Source: Melitaea cinxia (Eukaryota; Arthropoda; Insecta; Lepidoptera; Nymphalidae). Taken from it: 64,000 nt of DNA. Both the position numbers and the translations under genes were made by a program. Under the pieces are notes generated by a model. It saw only the letters and a program-made list of their open reading frames with translations. It was not told where the DNA came from and made no database searches. Of this stretch, positions 1 through 11,100 are shown piece after piece. Position 1 is the stretch's first letter. Each line of letters starts with the position of its first letter. The stretch covers positions 3,783,501 to 3,847,500 of the forward strand of contig NC_059402.1 in assembly GCF_905220565.1 (NCBI RefSeq), given 5' to 3'.

Positions 1-639
1 GCTATTACTGCTGTATCTACTCGGTATAATAATTTGCATCTTAGCAAAAATTTGCATCAGTTCAATACAAGACTTCATATTGCGAATTCGTAAGAGTTTC
101 GACTGAAACATTTACTAAAATTCAAAGAATTTCTTAAAAACTCACATCTATCGGGAACTACTGGTACGAAATTAAAAATTATTTTTGTGTTATATATTGT
201 ACTCATATTAATTTTAGATAATTACTTGCATAATGTTACGTTCGACCACAAAAACGTAACAAAAAGCAAAAAAGTCTGCGTTTTCTTTAATACACCTATA
301 TGTTTGTCTATACTAAACAGTAACACGGAATCGTTACTGCAGAACAAAGCTAAATGTATAAAAGTTTCATACTTAACTACACTCTACTGTAATAACAATA
401 ACGTTCCTCTTGTTACGAACCTTCGTCCTTCTACCAACGAAGTTTTGTTACTTAATATCTGAAGCTTAGTGGTCTGACTGGTAGTTACGAGTAGTTGGTA
501 GGTTACGAATAGTTCTTGCCAATTTTATGTGACGGCCACTAAATGTACGAAATGTTTTTTTTAAGTAGAACTTGTATTACCGTAGTAGTAGTCGCAATGT
601 TGGTTAGATGCCTCTTCTCTATGAAAAAGAAGGATTTGG

Positions 640-905
640 AGATTAATTCGTCACGCTACTCCACTACGGGTTAGCAAATATATTCCCTACCGATAACCGG
701 TAACGAAACCAATTTACTTGTTCTCCGAGGCACGAGAGACCCACAAGAACAGACACCCAAACCGGAAACAAATATTTGTACAAATACAAATAACTATCTC
801 GAGCGAGTATTGAACCCGCGACCGCCGGTGTTTACGCACCTACACGGCACACTACACGGTCCACTACACAAGAGCGGTGCTCCAAAGCCTCTGGTAGAAA
901 ACATA
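640..905 (-). mobile_element. Degenerate SINE-like relic
   Basis: This stretch resembles the tRNA-headed SINEs found elsewhere in the window, read on the minus strand. It shows the conserved 'ttagcaaatatattccctac' type block, an 'ctccgaggcacgagagacccacaa' type block and a B-box-like 'gaacccgcgaccgccg' near 810-825. Many substitutions and gaps mark an old copy. No protein is encoded. Confidence 0.5.
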
Positions 906-1809
906 AATTTCATGGACGCATTTACGAAGATCATGCCATCGCTTATTATTTCAGTTCAATTTGGTTCATTCAATTTTTTTTTTTGTAAAAAATTATTACT
1001 TTAACACTTATTTTATTTTAAGCATAAATGAAAGCCTGTTCGAAAAATTATCACCTGATATTTATTTAACTTCCATTGACATAGGCAGATATATAACTGC
1101 TCAACAAGATCGCCTTCAAAAACTCACCAGCTTAAAATTTCCTTTTCGATCACCTTCATCCAAACTCAAGTCACTATTCATGTTCGTCAAAAACGCTTGC
1201 GAAAAAATTCTGATTATATATTGATAAAAATAGCGTAAATAACTCATTTTTGTGAGATGAAACTTATCATAAACTTTCAGATGACTTACAAGCATTTTGA
1301 AAAAAAGATTAATTAAAAAAGCGAACTAGCTTGAGGAGGCCTATGTCCAGCAGTGGACTGCGATAAGCTGAAGTGAATAAGCGAACACTATCTTTGAACT
1401 AAACTTTCGTTATGTAGTTTTGATATATTTCGTAATTTTAAAAAGGCTGGTAACATCATTCTTACAATTCAATCATTCTTATTTATTACCATCATAAAGT
1501 AAATTGTACATCAGCCTGAGTACTAAAACGACGTTACAAATACACTTTACAAATTTTAAAATTAAATCTCTTTATCTTGACAGCCAATTATTAAGATTAA
1601 TCAATCAAAACTTTATAATTCATTGTTTCATAATTTCTCAAGACTCTTCTCAAAGAAGCTTTAAATATTTATTCTATAAACATATTTAAATACAAATAAT
1701 TTACGAAAAATGTTTCTAATGTTAATTAAAATAAGTAATGTCTCAACTGAATAGATCAGTGCGTATAAAAACAATCAAAATATTTATTTTAATAATTGCG
1801 TTTGCTTGC

Positions 1810-2060
1810 AAATGAAAAAAAAACCGACTTCAAATACGTGGACCATTAACATAAGGTAAGTAAACGAAACTTTAGTCAAGCAAATACGCATTATCAAACA
1901 TTAGATCTCGATAAATGAGACTACAAGACAAGTATAAGCTTTCGATAAAAATAATAATCATCAAAATCGGTACACCCAGTAAAAAGTTACGAGGTAACAC
2001 ACATTTAAGAAAATACAGTCGAATTGAGAACCTCCTACTTTATTTGAAGTCGGTTAAAAA
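1810..2060 (+). mobile_element. AACCGACTTC-ended short element
   Basis: The stretch starts with 'aaaaccgacttcaaat' and ends with 'tttgaagtcggttaaaaag', an inverted pair of ends. Its interior ('caagcaaatacgcattatcaaa', 'tcgataaaaataataatcatcaaaatcggtacacccagt') recurs in the copies at 21985-22445, 25150-25520 and 33640-33885. It is a non-autonomous element with no coding capacity. The superfamily cannot be named from these ends alone. Confidence 0.6.
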
Positions 2061-2475
2061 GAAAAAACACCGTAAAACCACCGTTCGTTTTTCATAAGAC
2101 ACTTCATAGCGATAGTTTCTCTTCATATGAAATCCCTATAATTGTCAGTCAAGTTATCAGTTCAGCCTATTGCAGTCCACTGCAACACATAGGCAAAAGA
2201 AATCGTATGAGTTCAGTTGTTCAGTTTGTCATGAGTTGAATTAAACCAAATTACGAAACTTGTATAGAATACAAAACAAACATTTTTTATATGTAGTAGT
2301 TTATTCTCCGTCATAGTGCTTATTCTTGCGCAGTAAGTGTTAACCACTAATAATTGCATAAGCGTTCGACAACGAAGCAATTTAGGATTCAAGTTGAGTT
2401 CTAATTGATTTTAAAATAATTAATACTTGTCATTAGCGTTGTGTGTCAAATAATAGACAAGAAACAAAGTTTTAT

Positions 2476-2822
2476 TGTGCTGTGTGGCTACGGGTGCTGT
2501 GTGGCTACGGCACTAAAGAATTTAGCCACCCTCTCTCTTCCCGTGGGTGTCGTAAGAGGCGACTAAGGGATAACAAGGTTCCACTACCACCTTGGAACTT
2601 AAGAAGCCGACCAATGGCGGGATAACCATCCAACTGCTGGCTTTGAAATACACAGGCCGAAGACGGGCAGCAGCGTCTTCGGTGCGACAAAGCCCGTACT
2701 GCGGTCACCAACCCGCCTGCCCAGCGTGGTGACTATGGGCAAAACACATGAGTTCACGTTATTTTTGGCGTGAACTTATGGAGGCCTATGTCCAGCAGTG
2801 GACTGTATAGGCTGTAATGATG
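2476..2822 (+). mobile_element. ATGATG-tailed retroelement copy with target-site duplication
   Basis: Full-length-looking copy of a dispersed family that begins 'gtgctgtgtggctacgg', contains 'agccaccctctctcttcccg' and ends 'ggactgtataggctgtaatgatg'. It is flanked by the direct repeat 'aaagttttat' (2466-2475 and 2823-2832). The target-site duplication, the ATGATG tail and a 5'-truncated sister copy at 38191 fit target-primed reverse transcription. It may be a SINE or the 3' end of an RTE-like LINE; no protein is encoded. The first 17 bases are duplicated at the 5' end. Confidence 0.8.
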
Positions 2823-3402
2823 AAAGTTTTATAAAATTTAATTCTAATTTTAAAGTTATCGCTAATTGTATTACATTACTTTTAACATAACTTCCCTTTT
2901 ACTAATTGCAACTATATTTTTTTTTTTTTATTTAGTACATCTGCCTTAATTTTTGTATGTTTTAAAATTGGTTGTTTGATATGGCTATATAGCGTTATGT
3001 CTGCCTATTACTTAATATATTTTGTATATTAATGAAATAATGCTTTTTTTTATTTAAAAATAACATCATATGTTAAACATGCATGCATTACATACCACAT
3101 GCGATTTTTCAGTAAAACTACAAATCGACAGTCCTGTGACTGCCTAGTAATACTAGGACGTGGTCCGACGCTAACGGTTTTTTTTCTAACAATTACTCTT
3201 TTATCACTTATCATTCATTCATTCGTAATTTATGATTATTATTTTTCTTATCTATGTCTATTTTTACACTTATTTGCTAGTTATCATATATGTACACTTA
3301 TATTAATATATGGAAGGCTCCAAGTTATGCTACGTCACTAATTGTAAATATATGTAGTAAGTAAGGAAATGTTTTTTATTTGATAATAATAATTATTTAT
3401 AG

Positions 3403-4119
3403 GCTAGGCTTTTGGCCGTGGGTACGCACGAGGCCGGCTACTGGCTTCACGCGTACCCTTCAACAAATACAGGAACATTTCTTGAGCCTGACACGCTCCG
3501 AATCGCAACCTGTCTACGGCTTGGGGTTCCGGTCTGCGCTCCTCATAAATGTCCCTGTGGCAGTGATGTCGATAAGCTAGGACATCACGGTCTGTCATGC
3601 CTAAAAAGTGCAGGCCGCTTCTCGAGACATGCCGCACTTAACGATATCATACGCCGGTCCCTTGCCACCGTCAACGTGCCAAGTCTACTTGAGCCGACTG
3701 GTATTGCAAGAGACGATGGCAAGAGACCGGACGGTATGAGTTTGATTCCATGGAAGATGGGCCGGGTGCTGGTATGGGATGCAACCTGTTCAGACACGCT
3801 AGCCCCTTCCCATCTACATGGAACCAACAACAGAGCTGGTGCGGCTTGTGAAGCGGCTGAAAAAACAAAAGCGGACAAATACAGGGGTCTAGGCTCCGAA
3901 TATGATTTTGTCCCATTTGGTGTCGAGACCCTTGGTCCATGGGGTCCTAGCGCTATAAGACTTTCTAAGGAAATAGCAAAAAGGTTATTCGACGTCACAG
4001 GAGACCGAAGAGCTGGCAGCTACTTCGGACAAAGAATTAGTCTAGCTATTCAAAGAGGGAACGCTGCCAGTATCTTCGGAACCTTGCCTAAAGGGACTCC
4101 TTTTAGTAATATTTTTTAG
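3403..4119 (+). CDS. C-terminal fragment of a retroelement polyprotein with CCHC and restriction-like nuclease-like motifs
   Basis: An uninterrupted frame of about 238 codons ends at a TAA at 4117. A stop (TAG, 3400) lies just ahead, so the protein is cut at its N-terminus and the first methionine is not a genuine start. It contains a zinc-knuckle-like CPCGSD...GHHGLSC, then GRFSRH, then a block with DGKRPDG, VLVWDAT and EAAEKTKADKY, and near the end SLAIQRGNAAS. The order zinc knuckle, PD, WD and ExK resembles the restriction-like endonuclease end of some non-LTR retrotransposons; this assignment is an inference. No reverse transcriptase lies upstream, so it is a 5'-truncated insertion or a captured exon. 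Its GC content is well above its flanks, and an AATAAA follows at 4193. It is uninterrupted, hence fairly recent or under selection. Confidence 0.6.
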   Translation, partial: ARLLAVGTHEAGYWLHAYPSTNTGTFLEPDTLRIATCLRLGVPVCAPHKCPCGSDVDKLGHHGLSCLKSAGRFSRHAALNDIIRRSLATVNVPSLLEPTGIARDDGKRPDGMSLIPWKMGRVLVWDATCSDTLAPSHLHGTNNRAGAACEAAEKTKADKYRGLGSEYDFVPFGVETLGPWGPSAIRLSKEIAKRLFDVTGDRRAGSYFGQRISLAIQRGNAASIFGTLPKGTPFSNIF

Positions 4120-4199
4120 TTATAATGTATATATACTTAAGGCTTTTTTTTTTTTTTTTAGTTTAATGTAATTTATCTTATTATTTTTACAAATAAAGA

Positions 4200-6417
4200 T
4201 TAATACATTTAATTATTTATTCCATTCTATTTATAGACGTTTGTAACATGTACCTACATAATATACTATATTGGTGTTGCTGGAATTATTATATTGCTCC
4301 GAGTAACATTGAATCTATTTTATTACTTTTTTTAGACTTGAATAAAAATTGTTTATTTTTTAAGTATTTTAATCATTTTAATAAAACAATCGTAAAGATG
4401 AATACTTTAGATAGTTCTTTGGATTTCGTTCTAAACTGATCACCTCTAGCGATTTAGCGCTAGCGGTTGAAAGTTTTGAAAAAAATATTGGCAACAGTAA
4501 AAAAAATTTATTTAATATCTCATGAAATAATTTATTATTAACAATTAAACGTCTCCATAAACATACCCGTCTATACTAAAATCTACCCTGCTGGCTTTAC
4601 TTAGATTAATTTGAATACGTATACGTACGCCATATGTGTAATACACCTATCCTTACCTATACCAGCAATCAAGTAAAATACTGGTAACAAAGTTTAGTGA
4701 GATAAAACCAATTGCATACATTGTATTTTTACTTCAAATTTGCGAAAAGACTGAACAAAATACAAACTTGCAGAGCTGACTACGAGGTCTGAAGCTCTCG
4801 TGGATTTAAATAAACGGAATGAGGTTGATTGTTGGTCATTTTGGATTATCGATATTTTGAAAGTATTGCAAGCGCCATGATTACGGCCACCCATGATATC
4901 ATTTCACATATATATTGAGTTATGACTGTCATATAAAGTTACCAACGAAGCGTAACGGCACAACAAGAAGCCATCAAGCCCTATCAATCATCACGTTGCC
5001 ATATCATTCCCTGCTTTTAGATGATATAATTACAATCACGACAAGATTTCAACGCTAGCGCGATACGGCAACTTTGACATCGCCATAAAAAATATGATTT
5101 CATGATTTTTATGTTATCCCACTTGTCTTTCGTAGAATACCGTGTTTAATCCTTGACAAATTCAACGAGACAAATACCGTGTCAAATTCTTGCCTTATTT
5201 AAAAAAAAAAAGAACAATTAAATAGTTAATACTGCTTTTGTTAAAAAAAATTGTTAGAGGCAAATTTCATTGAAGCTTATAACCGCAAATCGTCCCTGGA
5301 ATAGTGTCGCAAATTAAGTTCCACAGTTACCTACTTAAGAGGAGACTTGAGACTTGTTTAGAAGTATGAAATTGACTGACTGTTACTGTACATTATAATA
5401 CGAGTACCATTTCAAGTTAAAATAAATTGAAACTATATGAAAATGTCATAGAGATTAAGAATCCTATATAAGGTGAAAAATACAATTAATCTGTTATGAC
5501 TTTTAACGGAATTTAACAGTATCAGAAAAGCCTAGGATTATTGACGTTCTTAGTACCTTACTAATAGCTCAACATATAACCGTGTACTCGGAATTCAAGT
5601 CAACCAATCGCTCAATTTGTTGAATGACTTATTGAGTGAACGTTTCCATTTATGATATACTTTCTTTGGCTTATCGGTCGATTTATCTCGTTACTTGTAT
5701 TATTCGCTGTAAAAACCTTTTTAAGTTGTAAGGTTTTAAAGAATTTAGCGTGGTAAATCAATTTAGTATTATTTCACCATTTTGTACATTTAATTTTTTT
5801 GTAAACCTAAAAATAAAAATGTTGTCGGCGTGCAAAAATTAGCCTATTAAAGGCGGGTATATTACCAGTAAAAAAATCAGAACAAAAAGAGATTTTATGT
5901 CAAATTTTTATTGAATGTTTTGTATAAAAAAAAATGTTATTCTGTAACACCCTAGCCGACTTAAAAAAGAGCATGTATCTCATACTCAAAATAATGTATA
6001 AAACGTAATAACGAAGTATATGAGTAATATTTTAGCTAAGAACAGAAATAAAACAAGTTGCTGTTATATATTATATATATTTTAGTGTGCATTTTAACAA
6101 AATATAAATCTCACAATAGTCCACAGCCTATACCAATAACAAAAATAAAAAAGTAACAATTTTTTTACATATCATTTTTAATTTTAATACATTTAACTTA
6201 TCATTATCATAGAAGTAGACTTAGACAGTTTTACTACGTTTCAAGTTAGTAACTTTTGCTTTGCGTGGATGACTCCTTACTCCTTCGTGTTATAAAACTT
6301 TTTCATTATCAGATATGTAACAAATTATAATGAGTTTCAGCAAAACTGAAAATGAACTTTTCACATTTACTTTTAACAAACAAAAAAATTTATATTATTG
6401 CTCTGTGTCTAAATATC
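4200..6417. other. Region without a recognisable gene
   Basis: AT-rich sequence with no reading frame resembling a protein and no clear repeat structure beyond homopolymer runs. Nothing is assigned. Confidence 0.5.
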
Positions 6418-6598
6418 TATATATATATAAATGAATGTTTGTGTGTATGTCCTTTATAGAATCGTAAACTATGCATTTAATCAGGTCATGATCTTCAGCA
6501 AAATGTTGTGCATGAGCACACAAGGGTTTCAGAGTTGGTACGACCAAAAAATAAATAAATAAAAGCGTAGCAACGCACGTAGGGTACAGCTAGTATTA
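6418..6598 (+). mobile_element. Short dispersed repeat ending 'gggtacagctagta'
   Basis: Reads 'aatgaatgtttgtgtgtatg ... actatgcatttaatcaggtc ... gtgcatgagcacacaagggt ... gcgtagcaacgcacgtaggg'. The same blocks occur in reverse orientation at 23490-23655. Non-coding, family not named. Confidence 0.6.
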
Positions 6599-6987
6599 AA
6601 TAAATATTTACTGTACAGATTTGGTCCTGTAAAGGTTTTACTATATATTATTATTTATTTTGTACAATACATTTTATTGTATTATACAAAAATTATTACT
6701 ATACTTTAGTCATAGTATTACATTATTACAACATTTGTACTATAATTTCATTTTAATCTTTAATATTATTTTATATGATGTAACATTCTGAGAGTAACTA
6801 ACAGACGTCCTCTTAAATGGTTAACGTTTTTCTTAAGTTTCAAATAATAAAAATACACATACAATTTTATTGTACATGATATACGTATAATTGAATAAAT
6901 ATTTCCCGACACTTTACCTAAACCATTTACTTTGATAATATTGAAATTGGAATAATTATCTTTATATTTTTTTTTTTTTTTATATCA

Positions 6988-7258
6988 CTAGGTCGACAAA
7001 CAAGCGTACGGCTCACCTGATGGTAAGCGATTACCGTAGCTTATAGACGCCTGCAACACCAGAAGCATCGCAAGCGCTTTGCCGACCCAATCCCCAATCC
7101 CCTCCCCCCAGGAGCTCTGGTCACCTTACTCACCAACAGGAACACAACACTGTTTGAAAACAGTATTATGTAGCCGTGATTTTCTGTAAGGTCGAGGTAC
7201 TTCCCCAGTCGAGCTGCTCCATATTTTGAGCAGGGAATTCCTGCTGTACCCTACCTCA
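6988..7258 (+). mobile_element. 'Gtcggcaaacaagcgtacgg' repeat, copy 1
   Basis: About 270-bp repeat with conserved blocks 'caaacaagcgtacggctcac', 'ctgcaacaccagaagcatcg', 'caggaacacaacactg' and 'ctccatattttgagcaggga'. It recurs at 9555, 10427 and 11076 in the same orientation and at 19199 and 34225 inverted. Non-coding SINE-like family. Confidence 0.75.
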
Positions 7259-7425
7259 AATAGTGTGTGTGTCAGCTCCGACGCACAACTGGGGTATACT
7301 CCTTTAGATCGACTGTCTAAATAGGCACAAAAATGCTTACTAGTCTAAGAAAAAGATGAGTACCATATCAAATGGTAAATAAACGAATTTTGAAAACTCA
7401 ATCGAGTTCCGATAGATGGCGTTAC
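7259..7425 (+). repeat. 'Gctccgacgcac' repeat, uninterrupted copy
   Basis: Contains 'gtgtgtcagctccgacgcac', 'gatcgactgtctaaataggc', 'cttactagtctaagaaaaag' and 'gatagatggcgtta'. It gives the unoccupied version of the site that carries an insertion at 17791-18136. Non-coding. Confidence 0.65.
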
Positions 7426-7653
7426 AAACATGTGTCGTAATCATGACCAAACTTGAAAAGGTCTCAACTAATTTAAATGTCTATCATATACGTAGAGGAT
7501 ACAGCTATTTACATCCTTGTGTATCCATCTTGTATACATTATTCTCATTGTGCTACGATCAAAACCACTACGAAAGAATAACACGAACCATTTAAAGGAA
7601 TTGAAGGTTTAAATCGTAGAAAGTTTATCACGTCACATAGTCTTAACATAGAT

Positions 7654-7790
7654 ATAGATGCGTTAGCTCAACAGACACAGCCTGTTGCGCTGACAGTCAC
7701 GGGTTTGATCCCCGCACATGTCATACATTTGTAATGACCGTACCGATGTTTGCCTTGATCTGGGCATTTGTCCTTGTGTATTAATAATAA
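7654..7790 (+). mobile_element. tRNA-derived SINE head fragment
   Basis: Contains an A-box-like 'ttagctcaacagacacagcc' and a B-box-like 'cgggtttgatccccgcacat' followed by the SINE block 'acatttgtaatgaccg'. It is a partial copy of the family seen at 40915-41254, not a tRNA gene, since no acceptor stem can be formed. Confidence 0.5.
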
Positions 7791-8070
7791 ATAATATATT
7801 CTTTATTATACACTAAAATATAAACAAACAGAGTAGTAAATAAAAAAAGATGTACAAAGGCGATCTTATCGCTGAAGAGCGATTTTTCCAGATAACCTTT
7901 GGGCATAGGACAAGATACAGTAGTGACAGATAGGAAGTGTACAATATTCTTAAGAATGAATAATAATAGTGTTTGATAGATTCAATAATTGTATATAGTG
8001 TGTTTCCGGTCCCCAGACACAGTCGTAAATCCAATTGGTTGCCGTTGAGTGTGAGGCGTCTATTCATATA

Positions 8071-8080
8071 TTTATTTATT
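8071..8080 (-). terminator. Polyadenylation signal of the VWA8-like gene
   Basis: Two overlapping AATAAA hexamers on the minus strand (plus-strand 'tttatttatt') lie 25-35 bases beyond the stop codon at 8105-8107. This suggests a very short 3' untranslated region. Confidence 0.6.
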
Positions 8081-8104
8081 CATAGTTTGTATAGTAAATT
8101 AATT

Positions 8105-11100
8105 TCATGGTTGCATCAAGGACGCTGCGAATATCTGTTGCATGATATGTGGGAGTGACGCCACGTCCATACACACGTGGGCATGACCAGCTGGTAACTT
8201 GCGCAGGAGTCTGCAAATAAAAGATACATGGAAATACTATCTATAAGATTGATGGCACTGGCATCATCTTTGCAAGATATAATATAATCAATTTTTTTTT
8301 ATTAATAAGAAGTTTTACTTCAGTTGAGTGTCCTAAACTAAAGCACACTCGATTTTTTTTTTTGTGTGTGTTAATCTAAAAGTCTGAGGTTTTTGAGGTC
8401 CCTAGTTGAAAATATATAGATTTCAGGCATGATACTTTCTACTAGTCCTATCTTATGACATAATTTAAATTCAATTTTCAAATCTTATCAACAATGAAAA
8501 ATATTTGTAATTTTAAATATGTATTAATATTAGGTATGTTTTTTATCTAGGTTATTTTTCTAAGTTAATTTTTCTAGAAAAACTTACGCATTGGCTTCAT
8601 CCCCAAGACTTCCAATAAATATAACGTGAGCTTGCACTCTCGGATCTGATGTAAGAATCGCACCTAAGCTTTCTGGCGGAATGCCGTATCTGAAAAATAT
8701 TTTTATATAAAAACTAGATAAGAGAAGTAAAGATAAAAAAGCAAATTCTCCATTCAAAAATTTACTGTATAATCAAGTTGTGAACGCTAAATATATTGAA
8801 GTGGATACCCGTGTTTCAAAAAATAGAACATTATTTGATTTAATTATATATTTTATTTTTATAAGTTTGCAACACAAGGTTTTAAGTAGGATATTTCCTC
8901 AATTAATTTTTTTATATGGCAACATCATAAAATCGTCAATAAGTTCTGTCAAACACTTCTCTATCACGAATTGGAAATTAATACAAAACAAGCAAAGAAA
9001 AATGGTTTGCTTTCAAAACACTTGTTTTTATATTTAACTTTTATTGAGATAGTATATTCCATAACTAAAAAGTTTGCTGCTGACTTCTTCTGTATTCATA
9101 ACTTACAATGATTCTTTCAATTTGACCTACAATAATAAATAACTGAAACAAATGTGTTTATTTTTGTAAACACTGAAAATCACAGAGATTAAAAAAAAAA
9201 TCTTAACACTTTAAACAGCGTGACTATCAATAGCTATAGGTTGAGTACAAATTTAAACGCACTTAACCCTTAAGTAAACATATCTATCAAATGTCATAGG
9301 CTATTTAACATCAAGAGAAGGCAATAACAGTAAAGTAAATCACAAACCTCCTGAGGTTAGCATCCGAGAGCACGAGTAGTACAGCCTCATCAGCATCTTC
9401 TTGGGCAAGAGTTGCGATGGCGTGTTTAGCAGCTTGTAGTGTGTTATCACCCGACCAACAGAATTGCGCGTGGGCATGCATTGTGCGGATAATCTGATAT
9501 TAAAACACGACAGATTACAAAAATACTTGTTTTACACCTTTAAGACAAATAAAAGTACGGCCCGATTGTAAGCGGATACCGTAGCCTATGGACCCCTGCA
9601 ACAACAGGAGCATTGAAAGCGTATTGCTAACCCCATCGCTGATTCTCCCTAGGAAGTCTGGCTGAAAATATTATTCTTTAGCTGTGATCTTCTGTAAAGT
9701 TGAGGTACTTCTCCAATCTGACTGCACCAAATTTTGTGCAAGACAGATTCTACAGTGACTTAACTCAATAAATTATGGTAGTTAAACACTATGCCAGTAA
9801 GGAACAACTTAGTAGTAATTGAATAAACGGGTAACCAATACGGTAAAAATACGGAAGTACCAAAATATGAAAAATAATATATTGCAATCCTTAATAAACT
9901 GAGATAATTTCATAAATAGAAATCAACGTTGGTTACGTATAGTTTAAGATATAATCGCTATATACTTTAATACTAAATTTGTTGGGCATAATCCACATTC
10001 TATTAGAAGTACAGCGAAAAATAATATGAAGTAAAATAATATTTTTAAATACTCTTGTATTAAATATCGATCAGGGTGGAAATAGAAGAAGTAAGAATAT
10101 TTTTACACTCAGCAGAAAATTACAAACAGACAACTAACTTGTAATCGTTCCTTCTCATTTTCCGGAGGCCGATCCACTCTAATCAGTTCCAGGGCATACT
10201 CTTCGCCGGAGTGAGCGTACATATCGTATCTAATTCTAGCTTCGTAACCTTTCAAAGCTTCTGTCATTAGAACAACAGCCTCCATGGAACGTTCCAGACG
10301 TCCGTCGTAAGAGTTAAACCTGTAAGAAAAAAAATCTCTAAGTTCCTATTCATTGATAGTTAAGTAATTGTTATTATTTTATTTATTTATTTATTCTTAA
10401 AATTGTCGTTGTTTTAATTTATACAACTAGATCGGCAAACAAGCGTACGGCTCACCTGATGGTAAGCGATAACCGTAGTTTATAGACGCCTGCAACACTG
10501 CAAGCATCACCTCATAGACATCTGCAACACTGCAAGCATCACAAGTGCGTTGCCGACCCTATCATTATTCCCCCCAGTACTTCTGGTCACCTTATTCACC
10601 AACAAGAAAACAACACTGCTTGAAAATAGTATTATTTATCTGTGATCTTCTGTAAGGTCGGGGTAATTCCCCAGTCGGGCTGCTTCATATTTTTTTGCAG
10701 GATATTTTCTGTCCAGTAGTTCTTTTGACGAATTTTGCCCCATTCTTAATCTATAAATTGATGTCTCATTTCTTAGATCTTAATAATACTATACATACTG
10801 TCCCCAGTGACCTACCACACTACTCATCTCAATATTGCTCCGTTCTTAACTTATAAATTACGTAGTAATACTAACCTATACATACTGCCCGATACGTCAA
10901 CTACTAGCCTCAATCGCTTAGGTTTTTCCGGCGGAGCGCCTGGAGGCGGATCTTGTTCCGTTCTTCGCCTATAAATCGATCTTTCACCAGTTAAACCTAA
11001 AACAACCAAAATCAAAAACAACTATTAAATAGGCTTCAAAAACACCTTTATAATAATAATAATATTTTTTTTTTATGTCACAAGGTCGGCAAACAAGCGT

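Larger units (their letters stand above)
1..2465. other. Region without a recognisable gene
   Basis: AT-rich sequence with only short reading frames that show no recognisable protein. Apart from the SINE relic at 640-905, a short tail fragment of the ATGATG retroelement near 1335-1370 ('gaggcctatgtccagcagtg') and the AACCGACTTC-type repeat at 1810-2060, nothing could be assigned. Confidence 0.6.
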
